Positions 18,685 through 27,975 of a stretch of 61,229 nucleotides of DNA are shown in pieces. The stretch comes from Desulfobulbaceae bacterium (GTDB taxonomy: Bacteria; Desulfobacterota; Desulfobulbia; Desulfobulbales; Desulfocapsaceae). A program made the position numbers and the translations under genes. The stretch's first letter is position 1, and the number at the start of each line of letters is the position of its first letter. A model generated the notes under the pieces. The model saw nothing but the letters and a program-made list of their open reading frames with translations. It ran no database searches and had not been told where the DNA came from. The stretch covers positions 1-61,229 of the forward strand of contig QZLB01000092.1 of the NCBI GenBank assembly GCA_004796425.1, read 5' to 3'.

Positions 18685-19734
18685 TTATTTTTTAAGCGAT
18701 TCAGCAAAATCGATCATTCGTTTGATAGGTACCCGCGCTTTTTCAGCCAGACTGGCAGAGACAACGATCTCGTTCAAACCATGCGCAAGTGTGTCCCGCA
18801 GCTTCGTGAGTGTATTCATACCCATCCAGGGGCAACTCGCACAACTTTGGCAGGTGGCTCCTTCACCAATGGTCGGCGCTTCAAGAAGTGTTTTGTCTGG
18901 CGCGACCTGCTGCATTTTATTGAAAATACCCTTGTCTGTGGCAATAATAAATTCCTGATTGTCGAGTTCTGCTACCGCTTTTATCAATGCGGTCGTAGAG
19001 CCAATCACGTCTGCCTGCGCTATCACTGATTCAGGTGATTCCGGATGTACGAGAACTGCTGCTCCAGGATGTAGTTTTCGATACCGTTCAAGGGCAACAG
19101 AACGAAATTCTTCGTGAACAACGCAGGAACCTGGCCAAAGAATCATTTGGGCACCTGTTTCTCTTTGCACGTAACTACCAAGGTGTTTATCAGGGCCCCA
19201 GATAATCTTTTTACCTGAAGCAGCCAGGTGCTTTACGATATCCAAGGCGATTCCAGAAGTTACGACCCAGTCAGAGCGTGCTTTGACTTCGGCACTGGTA
19301 TTTGCATATACTACAACCTCGTGATCGGGATATTGATCACAGAATGCTGAAAACTGATCCACGGGGCACCCTTCATCAAGTGAACAGGTCGCATTCAGAT
19401 CAGGCATTAACACACGTTTTTCGTTGTTGAGAATTTTTGAGGTTTCACCCATGAACTTCACCCCGGCAACGATCAATGTATCAGCCGGATGATTCATGCC
19501 AAAACGAGCCATTTCAAGTGAATCAGCAACGCACCCACCTGTTTCATCTGCCAGATCCTGGAGCTCCTTGTCGGTATAATAGTGCGCTACTAAAACACCA
19601 TTGTTTCTTTGTAAGAGTGATTTGATCTCGCGTTTCAACGTTGCAGTTTCCGCTGGACTCATTTGGTTGTGCGTTTGGTGATCCGGGATGGCAAATTGAG
19701 GAAGCGTAATGGGGGCGAGATTATCTTTTTCCAT
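18685..19734 (-). CDS. nadA: quinolinate synthase A
   Basis: This 349-residue [4Fe-4S] enzyme condenses iminoaspartate with dihydroxyacetone phosphate to quinolinate in de novo NAD synthesis. The N-terminal [17 protein letters not shown], the [12 protein letters not shown] segment, and Cys residues in [24 protein letters not shown] and the late [13 protein letters not shown] all match NadA. The length is normal for the long proteobacterial form. It is convergent with the shikimate-kinase-like gene. The nadB and nadC partners are not in the window. Confidence 0.96.
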   Translation of the reverse strand: MEKDNLAPITLPQFAIPDHQTHNQMSPAETATLKREIKSLLQRNNGVLVAHYYTDKELQDLADETGGCVADSLEMARFGMNHPADTLIVAGVKFMGETSKILNNEKRVLMPDLNATCSLDEGCPVDQFSAFCDQYPDHEVVVYANTSAEVKARSDWVVTSGIALDIVKHLAASGKKIIWGPDKHLGSYVQRETGAQMILWPGSCVVHEEFRSVALERYRKLHPGAAVLVHPESPESVIAQADVIGSTTALIKAVAELDNQEFIIATDKGIFNKMQQVAPDKTLLEAPTIGEGATCQSCASCPWMGMNTLTKLRDTLAHGLNEIVVSASLAEKARVPIKRMIDFAESLKK

Positions 19735-19895
19735 GGTATTTGTATGGTGGTTTTTAGGTCGAGTCTTTTAGGTTTCAGCAAAGGTGTATGATGACCCCTG
19801 ATTTTTGAACAGGACTTTTAATAGATTTCTGGTTCAAATTCAATGGTGTATGCATACAAAATAAAATTGACTTCGTATGGTCATTTTAAGCGCAG

Positions 19896-19980
19896 GATAA
19901 CAAACACTTCTATTGCTATCATCTTCAATTGGCAGTGGCAGCCATTTAATTCTCTCTCATGTATAGAGATGTTTGTTATC
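19896..19980. repeat. 11-bp inverted repeat with 63-base spacer
   Basis: GATAACAAACA at 19896-19906 is matched exactly by TGTTTGTTATC at 19970-19980. No transposase is between them. It could be a paired operator, a miniature-element remnant or chance; the spacer is AT-rich with no reading frame of note. Confidence 0.5.
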
Positions 19981-20293
19981 TACTCAAATTATAGACATTT
20001 GTCGCTGATTTTCCACTTATAAATAAAGTACATCTATAACTGTAATTTATAACTATTTCAGAAGTGAAATGAGACTCATTCGTTCCGAAAACAAAATTTT
20101 GGTACCGCAGAACCCATTTATCTGTTGAGTTCTCAGAATAGTTCTTGTGTGGCGTGGACTTGTTGCATGGCAAAAACACATAGCTTTGTGGTAAACAGAC
20201 GATGCATCATCACCACCAATCACTTTTAGAATATCACAAAAAGAGATCGTCATGGTTGATGAGGGAGGCTTTCAGGAGGACTTTATTTGATCA

Positions 20294-20313
20294 ATCGAGT
20301 TGATACACTCGAT
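20294..20313. promoter_or_regulatory. short palindrome upstream of EamA genes
   Basis: ATCGAGT (20294-20300) and ACTCGAT (20307-20313) form a 7-bp stem with a 6-base loop, 30 bases before the first EamA start codon. The position suits an operator or a leader hairpin. No T-run follows, so it is not a standard terminator. Confidence 0.35.
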
Positions 20314-20343
20314 CTCCACATCCGGAATGAGAAGGGATAAGTA

Positions 20344-21207
20344 ATGAACAAAGGTACCTTGCTGGTCATTATGGCAGCTGTGCTCTGGGGAACGACCGGT
20401 ACTGCACAATTTTTTGCTCCGGAAGGGAGTTCTCCTCAGAGCGTTGGAGCCATGCGTTTAGTAATCGGTTCATTCGCACTGGCGATTTTGAGTGTGATCG
20501 GGAATAAGAAGCTGTTCGCTGAAATGCCGCTGTCTGCAGTCCTGCTTGCAGGATTTTTTGTTGCGCTTTACCAGATTACTTTTTTCCATGGGGTATCGCG
20601 AACTGGAGTCACCGTTGGTACACTTGTCGGAATCGGTTCTGCACCCGTCTTTTCTGGGATTATTAACCTGTTCGCTTATAAGTCGGTGCCATCAAATCGT
20701 TGGCTTCTCGCAACGATGCTGGCAATAGCCGGAAGTACTGTTTTATTGTGGGGTGATGATTCAGCCAGAATCGATTCGCTGGGAATATTTCTAGCGATGA
20801 TGGCTGGTTGCTCCTATGCACTTTACACATCCATTATTAAGGGTATTTTACCGGGTAGAAATGCCCTGGCTGTTACCTCTTCGGTCTTTCTGGTTGGTGC
20901 TCTTTTTCTTTTTCCGGTGATTATCACCAGTGATATCAAATGGTTCATGACATCTCGAGGATTTGTTGTTGCACTACACCTCGGGGTGATCGCGACTGCA
21001 CTTTCCTACTATCTGTTCAGCAGGGGATTGCAGACGGTACAACCGCCAACGGCGGTAACGCTCTCTCTTGCTGAACCTATGACCGCATCGTTACTGGGGA
21101 TTTTTTTGATAGGTGAACTGTTGACCCAGAAAATTATGATAGGTATTTTCATGATTTTCGCAGCACTTCTACTTTTGTCGCTTCCCTCCAAGACCAAAGC
21201 GACCTAA
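20344..21207 (+). CDS. EamA family (DMT superfamily) transporter
   Basis: This 287-residue inner-membrane protein has about ten hydrophobic helices arranged as two EamA repeats. The first begins with LLVIMAAVLWGTTGTAQFF and includes the FFHGVSRTGVTVGTLVGIGSAPVF region; the second includes the AEPMTASLLGIFLIGE helix end. This DMT type exports or imports small metabolites such as amino acids, but the substrate cannot be read from sequence. It is followed 13 bases later by a second EamA gene, probably co-transcribed. Confidence 0.88.
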   Translation: MNKGTLLVIMAAVLWGTTGTAQFFAPEGSSPQSVGAMRLVIGSFALAILSVIGNKKLFAEMPLSAVLLAGFFVALYQITFFHGVSRTGVTVGTLVGIGSAPVFSGIINLFAYKSVPSNRWLLATMLAIAGSTVLLWGDDSARIDSLGIFLAMMAGCSYALYTSIIKGILPGRNALAVTSSVFLVGALFLFPVIITSDIKWFMTSRGFVVALHLGVIATALSYYLFSRGLQTVQPPTAVTLSLAEPMTASLLGIFLIGELLTQKIMIGIFMIFAALLLLSLPSKTKAT

Positions 21208-21220
21208 AAGAGTACTGAAC

Positions 21221-22102
21221 ATGAACAACCAATTGAAAGCATATGGATTTGGCCTTGGTGCGGTCTTGATCTGGTCGACGGTTGCGAGTGCTTTTAAACT
21301 AAGCCTGAGATATCTTTCTCCCACCGAACTATTGTTCTATTCCGTGCTTTGTTCCACTTGTCTCCTGATGGTCATCGTTCTCCTGCAAGGCAAACTCCGT
21401 TTGTTGATGAGGGCAGGAGGGAATCAATGGCGTGTTTCTTTTTTGTTCGGCCTTCTCAATCCATTCCTCTATTATACGGTTCTATTTCGAGCCTACGATC
21501 TGCTGCCCGCCCAACAGGCTCAACCGATTAATTTCACCTGGGCGATCACCCTGTCTCTCTTAGCAGTTCCACTACTTGGTCAAAAGCTCAATAGATATGA
21601 TTTGATTGCTATCTTCACCTCTTACTTCGGAGTGTATATCATTTCCACCAACGGTGAACTTTTTTCATTCAGATTTGAAAACATGAGCGGAGTAATCCTT
21701 GCTCTTAGCTCCACGGTAATTTGGGCGCTTTATTGGATTTTCAATACGAAGGATGGGAGAGATCCGGTGGTTGGGCTCTGCATGAATTTCGTGATTTCCC
21801 TCGGTTTTGTATCACTGCTGCTCTGGTTTGATGGGGGTTTTCGTTTGATCCCACTCAAAGGGTTTGCAGGGGCTCTGTATGTTGGCTGTTTCGAGATGGG
21901 AATTTCTTTCGTTCTCTGGTTACAGGCACTTAAATATACCAACTCCACGGCCAAAATTGCCAATCTTATCTTTCTCTCTCCCTTTATATCTCTGATCCTG
22001 ATTCATCTGCTGGTGGGTGAAGAGATTATGCCATCCTCCCTGATCGGTCTGATTTTTATCATTGGCGGAATCAGCGTGCAGTCTTTTGGAAAAAAGACAT
22101 AA
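21221..22102 (+). CDS. EamA family (DMT superfamily) transporter
   Basis: A 293-residue transporter with about ten predicted helices and two EamA repeats: AYGFGLGAVLIWSTVASAFK at the N-terminus, LFRAYDLLPAQQAQPINFTWAI, and in the second half SSTVIWALYWIFN and FLSPFISLILIHLLVGEEI. It differs clearly in sequence from the neighbour upstream, so the pair is not a recent duplication. The substrate is unknown. The converging region downstream contains an RND pseudogene on the other strand. Confidence 0.87.
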   Translation: MNNQLKAYGFGLGAVLIWSTVASAFKLSLRYLSPTELLFYSVLCSTCLLMVIVLLQGKLRLLMRAGGNQWRVSFLFGLLNPFLYYTVLFRAYDLLPAQQAQPINFTWAITLSLLAVPLLGQKLNRYDLIAIFTSYFGVYIISTNGELFSFRFENMSGVILALSSTVIWALYWIFNTKDGRDPVVGLCMNFVISLGFVSLLLWFDGGFRLIPLKGFAGALYVGCFEMGISFVLWLQALKYTNSTAKIANLIFLSPFISLILIHLLVGEEIMPSSLIGLIFIIGGISVQSFGKKT

Positions 22103-22184
22103 TCATATCAAATAGAGCAGGTGGGTAAGAGGATTAATCTACATTGTCAGCGTTGTTGCTATTCCTGCGTCTAAGCATTACTGA

Positions 22185-24060
22185 TTAAATATCATGGGCA
22201 ATCACATAAAGGCACGGGCTGAAAACAAGGACAATGAGGGTTGAAAAAAGCACTCCGTAACATAAGCGATATAGCCATTGGTACCAGAAAACGTGCCTGA
22301 ATTGATTGCTCAAAATCATTGGTGCCAACCCGAAAAATGTGGTCAAGGCGGTGAGAATGATTGGCCTGAATTTTCTTGTGGCAGACTGAAATGAGGCACC
22401 AACCGGACTGTTATTCTGGGTGAGCAATTTGTTTGCAGTAAAGGTAAAAACAATACCACCATTAATGACCAGGCCACAGAGCGCAATCATTCCAGATAAA
22501 CTGATAATACTCAGGCTGAAACCCATGACGATATAACCGATCAGCGCACCGATAATACCAAAGGGAACTATGAGCAACAGAAGCAGGGCCTGGATGTAGT
22601 TTCGAAAAAGGTTTGATAAGATTGCAAATATTAACGGGAATAGGTGAAGTAATCCTTTGGTGAGTTCTTTTAACGCTTGAAGTCGCTCGCGTTCTCACCC
22701 TTGGAGCCCGTATTGCAATCCTGTGTAATTGATTGCTAGATACGGCAGAAACTCACTTTTTAAATCAATGGGAATTTGATTTTCATTGGCTTGCCCTGGT
22801 ACCACATTGGCGGTAACCGCAATTATGCGTCTCCCGTCAACTCTTTGTATTGAGGTGTAGGATCTGGACTGCGTTACCGTTGCTGCGTTCTTTAATGCGA
22901 TTTGTGATTTACCAGATGCACGAATCATCATTCTCTCAAGTGTTTGGATTTGCGCCCGTTCATGCTGTGGGAGTCTGACCATAACCGTGAGCTTATCCGT
23001 TTCGTTTTGCTGTCGGACTGATTCAACTCCATAAAACGCATGTCTGATCTGCTGGCCCAGTGCAACGATGGATAGTCCTGCTGCCTTCCCCTCAGCAGAA
23101 AGTTTAAAGTTAAGTTGTGGTGTTCCAACGATAAACCCGTCATTGATTTCCGTAACACCAGCATATTGGTTGAACTGTAAGGCAAAGGGATGATGCGGCT
23201 GCCTCCAGGATTTCAGAATTCTGGGGGAAAGCTCTATATTAAATCGCAGCAGAACTGCCAGGCCCTGCCAGAAAATGAAAAAACAAACTTTCTAGGCCAG
23301 GAATTATACCGACAGCCTTTCGCCATTCTTTGCTGAACTTCCGGGTCGTAAGGTCTCGCTGATTCTTACCGACCAGAGTAAAGGTTACTTCTGCACGATT
23401 TTCCGCTCGCAATCCGATTTCTTTTCTCACTCCGACAAGAATTGATTTTCCCCGTGTTTTTCTAAAACTTCCAAACCTCTTCTTTCAATCAGATCTGCGA
23501 CGTTCTTAATTTCATTATTGAAGAACCAAAAGGGAGTTCGATTTCTGCATCGATACTGTCGGTTACAATTTGTGGTCGATAGGAGAAGTTGATTCAGCCA
23601 AAATTCCAATACGCAAAGAATACGAAGAGCACCAAAATAGCACCACAAATTGTGAGATAGCGGTGAGTAATAAAAGTTCTCAAAATCGGTTCAATGAAGG
23701 TGGTGATGAATGTACGAAGTTCAGAATCAAAATAGTCAGGAATACTTGTGAAAAGGTTTTGCCGGTTTGTTGATTTGTAAGAAAGAAGAGCAGGGAGAGT
23801 GAACAGACACTCAAGGTATGAAATAATAAACACCGAAATATCCACGGCCGGAAGGATTGTGAAAAACTTGCAGTGCTCCCTGGTACAAAAAGTAGCGGTA
23901 CGAAAGCCAAAATATTGGTCAAGACATCAATGGTGACCGGTATGAACTTCTCACAGGAACCCGCGATTGAAGCTAACGACATATCGGTGAAGCGTGCTGA
24001 AGTTCTCTGGTGATGGATGTTCTCGCCAACGATCACCGAATGTCCGGTATTGGATCGCAT
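22185..24060 (-). pseudogene. decayed RND (AcrB/HAE1-type) efflux permease, multiple frameshifts, 5' third missing
   Basis: Successive short frames on the minus strand line up in order with the second part of an RND permease. They are: VGENIHHQR..PVTIDVLTN..AFVPLLFVPG (around 24030-23870); a YLECLFTLPALLS helix and THRYLTICGAILV (23845-23594); NVADLIERRGLEVLE (about 23470-23520); ENRAEVTFTLVGKNQ..FLAGPGSSAAI (23430-23239); GLSIVALGQQIRHAFYGVESVRQQ then MVRLPQHERAQIQTLERMMIRA (about 23060-22900); and finally LIVPFGIIGALIGYIVMG to the C-terminus at 22185. Frames change several times and the first roughly 390 residues of the family are absent, so it cannot make a working pump. It appears fused to an adaptor remnant at its 5' end. 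Confidence 0.85.
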
Positions 24061-24207
24061 GATCTTGTGATGACATCTTCACGGTTTCAACTATCGGTAC
24101 TGACGGGGTTATCTTTTTACGACTGGCTTGTGCGGTCTCTGGCTATAGAGAACACTCATCGTAATGTTTGCTGCGAGTATCATTGAAGGTAAAATTATCC
24201 GTTTCAT
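24057..24207 (-). pseudogene. N-terminal remnant of an RND periplasmic adaptor (membrane-fusion) protein
   Basis: An ATG at 24207 opens MKRIILPSMILAANITMSVL, a signal-anchor-like N-terminus. After a one-base shift in an A-rich run the frame continues as KKITPSVPIVETVKMSS, which resembles the start of the mature part of RND adaptor proteins. It stops and passes straight into the RND permease remnant near 24060. This implies one large deletion that removed most of the adaptor and the 5' part of the permease gene. Confidence 0.55.
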
Positions 24208-24328
24208 CTGGACCTGGTTTACTCCTACGACTGGTTGCTGATGATATCAGAGGACCTGCAAGGGCTATTATATACCGGTTAATAAAAAGATATCTATAGA
24301 TTAATACTTATGAAAACATAATTAGTAC

Positions 24329-24337
24329 TGGTATAAT
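24329..24337 (+). promoter_or_regulatory. extended -10 promoter candidate (TGGTATAAT)
   Basis: A perfect TATAAT (24332-24337) is preceded by TGn, the extended -10 element, and no good -35 is seen at the right distance. It lies about 150 bases before the start of the 560-residue protein gene at 24486 and is the best promoter candidate for it. Confidence 0.45.
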
Positions 24338-24485
24338 TGCTAGCAAAGAACAGTATGATGAATCAATTGCTCAACATACGGACCGTACCATGCGGTGTTG
24401 ACGGGCAATGTTGAGTTACACTGAAGATAGCTTTGTTTTTCGTCACTTTTTGGTTTCATCAATAAACAAGTGTGAGGTGGTTGTC

Positions 24486-26168
24486 ATGAAAGAATTATCA
24501 AAGTCTCAACGAGCCAGAACTGCTATCGCCACCTATAAAACGCTTTCCGACGCCTTAATTCTTCGGGGTTCCTATAAACCATCCGGTCAGACCGGCCGGA
24601 AACTTGAGGAGGCATTGAGACAATTCAGTCCTGAGATTTACGGTTCCATGAAGGACCCCAGAATGGTGGAGTTAAAGGGTTTGAAATATGTGATTGAACG
24701 GCTTCCACGCGGTATCGAAGGATGCAATAAGATCGTTCTCACCGCCCAGGAAGAGCTCGAAAACACCTCCTTTGAGGAAGTTCGTCCGCTTCGGAGACGA
24801 CGGGTAACTTACATCGTCTCAGAAAAAGAGATCTGTTTTGTCGTCACCCGAGGGACTACAGAGATTTATGATATCCTGACCCACCTGACTTTTCTTAATA
24901 TTGAAGCACAGAAAATTTACAATCAGGCATGTAACGAAAATAAGGAAAAAACCAGAGAATGGCTGGAGCTTGAATCAATTATTGAGCAAGGTAAGGGGTT
25001 TTCTGACGCAGAGTTGGACAAGGCTATATGGAACGTGTCCATTATTCTTGGCAGAACTTACAAAGAAACCAGAGAAACCTACGAGGATTTAGAGAAAAGC
25101 CGTACAGATGGTTATAACAACGGTCTTTTTCATATCGTGTATGCCCTGGGGAATAGAATTTATCAGGAACGGTATGATGTGGATGAATTACTGACAATCA
25201 ACTTTACCCCTTCTTTGCAGGAAATCCTTGGCCATCACAAATATTCCTCGCTTTGGGCGCTTTCAATTAAAGAAAAACTCATTTCCCTTAACCTTCATCA
25301 GAGACCTATTCATCTGGTGAGTGCCAATATGCATTCATTTCGCAATCTTCTCTACGGCAGGGGGGCACTCAAAAATTCCGGGGTAAGTGCTGCGCAATCA
25401 AGTTATGAAATGGTTGAACAATTGGTTAGTCTGGAGACTGACGTGGATGGGTTTGCTTCGCGATATGGTTTCACTTTTCATAAAGACGAGTCTGGCTCTA
25501 ACATCGATGTTCAGATCATCGACACCTCAAAGCTGGATCCAGAATCGGTTCATCCTGATGTCACGATAGACTTTGAGTCAATCGCCGAACAGAAACCGGT
25601 GATCGTCATTATTGACTATGCCTTTGGTGCTCAGGCCTATGAAATAATGGATGAAATGCTATCGCCAAGTATCATTAACGATTCGTCAATTATCCTGAAT
25701 TTCTCTTCTCTGTCAATTATGGGGAAAGCGGGGATTCTGCCTGGGAAAAAAGGTGATATAATGTTGGCCACAGCCCATGTGATGGAGGGCACTCCTCATA
25801 ATTATATCTTTGAAAATGATCTTTCAGCCGAAGATTTTCAAGAAGAAGTTCAGATATTTTCAGGTCCAATGCTCACCGTATTGGGTACCTCGCTTCAGAA
25901 TAGAGACGTCCTTGAAAGGTTCCACTCTTCTTCCTGGAGCGCAATTGGTCTTGAGATGGAGGGGGGACACTACCAGCGTGCCATTAGTGCTGCCATCATC
26001 CAGGGAAATCTGAGCAGCGACATCAGGCTTCGATATGCGTATTATGCTTCAGATAATCCTTTAGTCAGTGGTGAAACACTTGCTTCTGGACCCATGGGTA
26101 GTGAAGGGATCTTCCCTACCTACCTGATTTCAAAAGTAATTCTCGAGAAGATATCAACCCAGGTTTAA
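24486..26168 (+). CDS. uncharacterised 560-residue protein, C-terminal half nucleoside-phosphorylase-like (possibly DUF6909)
   Basis: I recognise this as a conserved uncharacterised protein, possibly the DUF6909 family, but cannot name a function. The N-terminal half (about 1-300) is helical and charged. The C-terminal half has features reminiscent of purine nucleoside phosphorylase/AMP nucleosidase folds: PVIVIIDYAFGAQAYE, MGKAGILPGKKGDIMLATAHVMEG, and GLEMEGGHYQRAI with the EMEG signature that in those enzymes contacts the ribose. ATG 24486 is chosen because GTGAGGTGG lies 6-14 bases upstream; an in-frame start at 24408 lacks one. It is followed 18 bases later by a histidine kinase, probably in one transcript. 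Confidence 0.75.
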   Translation: MKELSKSQRARTAIATYKTLSDALILRGSYKPSGQTGRKLEEALRQFSPEIYGSMKDPRMVELKGLKYVIERLPRGIEGCNKIVLTAQEELENTSFEEVRPLRRRRVTYIVSEKEICFVVTRGTTEIYDILTHLTFLNIEAQKIYNQACNENKEKTREWLELESIIEQGKGFSDAELDKAIWNVSIILGRTYKETRETYEDLEKSRTDGYNNGLFHIVYALGNRIYQERYDVDELLTINFTPSLQEILGHHKYSSLWALSIKEKLISLNLHQRPIHLVSANMHSFRNLLYGRGALKNSGVSAAQSSYEMVEQLVSLETDVDGFASRYGFTFHKDESGSNIDVQIIDTSKLDPESVHPDVTIDFESIAEQKPVIVIIDYAFGAQAYEIMDEMLSPSIINDSSIILNFSSLSIMGKAGILPGKKGDIMLATAHVMEGTPHNYIFENDLSAEDFQEEVQIFSGPMLTVLGTSLQNRDVLERFHSSSWSAIGLEMEGGHYQRAISAAIIQGNLSSDIRLRYAYYASDNPLVSGETLASGPMGSEGIFPTYLISKVILEKISTQV

Positions 26169-26186
26169 ACAAAAAGCGCCATAGAA

Positions 26187-27974
26187 ATGCAAAACAAACG
26201 ACTGTTATCGATATCTCCCTGGATTTTTGCAGCCGCCAGTTTCTTACTGCTGGTAATCATCAGTGTTTTCGCTCTGAACAATTATAAACGGGAAAAAGTA
26301 TTCAGGGATATGGTGTTGATAAGGACGGGAAAAGCAGTCCTGAATACCGTATCGTCAAATACCAGAATTGCAATGAGAAGTGGTATGCTCAGAGCTCGTT
26401 TTGGTACTGAGGAGTGGTTGGAAGATGTACAGCAGATAATTGAAAATAGTAAGGTAAATGATGATATAGCAAGTATATATATAATCGATTTCGATGGGAA
26501 TATTGTTGCTTCAACCGGTAAAAGAGCCACTCTTGATCAAATAGATACGAATACCCTTGAGTGGCTGAAAAGTGATAGCTTCAGCCAGAAGGATAACCAC
26601 CGGATACCTCAAATCACAATCGCGTCTGAAGAAATATTTCAAATTGCCCAACGCTACAATCTTGTAAGACGTGGTCGAGATGGACCCGCTGGAGAAATGG
26701 GCCGCCCTCATCGTATGGGGCCGATGAATAATGTACATCGAATGTCTGATCCCCAGAACAGTACTGACCGTGGTACTGCGCAAGACAAGTCGTTCTATCT
26801 GGTTGCCGAACTATTGACCGAAGAGTTGAATAAAGCGGTTCAAAAACAGTTTGTGCAAATTGTGATCTTATCATTCGTTCTGCTGCTGGTTGGCGCTGGC
26901 GGATTACTATCAATCTTGACTCTGCAGGGACTGAAAGGAACCCAGTCAGATTTGCAGAAAATGAGTGAATTCAATGAAGTTTTGATCTCTTCAATGCCAC
27001 TGGGTATTATTGCCTTCGATAAGGATGGAATCGTTCAATCGTGCAATAGCTGCGCTCTCAAGATACTTGAACTGACATCATTTGAAACTGGTCCTCATAG
27101 GGCGGCGAACATTCCCTCAGAAGTACTATCTGTTGTTGAAAATTCCTACCAAGGGGCTGATTATGATGAAATCAGTGTACCGTTTAAAACGGGGATTAAA
27201 ACGATCTCCGTTCGGTGTGTCCCAATAATGGGGCCCGAAGCGCTTGTACAAGGACGCATGCTTATCCTTCAAGATCTATCAACACAGAAAAACCTGGAAG
27301 ATCAATTACAAAGAAGTAAACGGTATGCAGCACTTGGCAAGATGGCCGCAGGGGTTGCCCATGAGTTGAGGAATCCTTTAAGTTCTATAAAAGGTCTGGC
27401 TTTAATCTTGAGATCTCGTCTTTCTGAAGACACTCAGGCGACTGACTCGGCCAATCTGTTGATATCTGAAGTAGAGCGACTTGACCGGGGAATTGGAGAA
27501 CTGCTTGAATATGCAAGACCAGAACAACTGAGACGTGAAGTCGTAGATCTGGAAAAAATTATCAGAAACTCAATTATGCTTGTTGAAGGAGACGCTGTTT
27601 CAGCAGGTACCAAGATCATTGCAGATATTGAAAAGCCGTTACGAGCTATAAATGGTGATCAAGACAAATTGACGCAGGTATTGCTCAACGTCATCTTGAA
27701 CGGACTGCAGGAGATGAGCTCTGGTGGAACGTTATCAATCAGTGCGACCCAACAGGATAATGATAGTGTGACGATTCGCCTATCTGATACGGGTAGCGGC
27801 ATCGATCCGCAAAACCTTGAGAAGGTGTTCGATCCATATTTTACAACGAAAAACGAAGGTACCGGACTCGGATTGGCGCTCACCAGAAAAATCATTGAAG
27901 AACATGGCGGATCAATTGAAATCGAAGATTCAAGTACATACGGTACAACCGTGAAAATTGACTTGCCCGGGTGA
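26187..27974 (+). CDS. membrane sensor histidine kinase (NtrB/ZraS-like) with Met/His-rich periplasmic insert
   Basis: A 595-residue kinase. A transmembrane helix at about 11-30 and another at about 222-247 bracket a periplasmic sensor domain. A PAS-like domain follows at about 260-365, then HisKA with phospho-acceptor H392 in GVAHELRNPLSS. The HATPase has N-box LLNVILNGLQEM, G1 DTGSGIDP and G2 GTGLGLALT. Before the second helix, residues 161-190 form a Gly/Pro-rich stretch with several Met and His residues (M171, H175, M177, M180, H184, M186). No response regulator is adjacent, so its partner is elsewhere. Its stop is one base from that of the convergent DUF4126 gene. Confidence 0.9.
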   Translation: MQNKRLLSISPWIFAAASFLLLVIISVFALNNYKREKVFRDMVLIRTGKAVLNTVSSNTRIAMRSGMLRARFGTEEWLEDVQQIIENSKVNDDIASIYIIDFDGNIVASTGKRATLDQIDTNTLEWLKSDSFSQKDNHRIPQITIASEEIFQIAQRYNLVRRGRDGPAGEMGRPHRMGPMNNVHRMSDPQNSTDRGTAQDKSFYLVAELLTEELNKAVQKQFVQIVILSFVLLLVGAGGLLSILTLQGLKGTQSDLQKMSEFNEVLISSMPLGIIAFDKDGIVQSCNSCALKILELTSFETGPHRAANIPSEVLSVVENSYQGADYDEISVPFKTGIKTISVRCVPIMGPEALVQGRMLILQDLSTQKNLEDQLQRSKRYAALGKMAAGVAHELRNPLSSIKGLALILRSRLSEDTQATDSANLLISEVERLDRGIGELLEYARPEQLRREVVDLEKIIRNSIMLVEGDAVSAGTKIIADIEKPLRAINGDQDKLTQVLLNVILNGLQEMSSGGTLSISATQQDNDSVTIRLSDTGSGIDPQNLEKVFDPYFTTKNEGTGLGLALTRKIIEEHGGSIEIEDSSTYGTTVKIDLPG

Positions 27975-27975
27975 G

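Larger units (their letters stand above)
19735..20343. other. 609-base non-coding stretch upstream of nadA and the EamA pair
   Basis: No convincing gene is visible; the short open frames here have no recognisable motifs. The stretch is AT-rich and holds an 11-bp inverted repeat (19896-19980) and a 7-bp hairpin (20294-20313) close to the EamA start. It must contain the nadA promoter on the minus strand and probably that of the transporters on the plus strand. AGGGAT lies just before the ATG at 20344. Confidence 0.5.

Noticed and set aside
20053-20253. A 66-codon minus-strand frame in the gap after nadA
   Set aside because: No recognisable motif, no ribosome binding site and composition like surrounding non-coding DNA; left as part of the intergenic stretch.
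20344-22102. Recent duplication of the two EamA genes
   Set aside because: The two proteins share fold and helices but little sequence; they are only family members in tandem.
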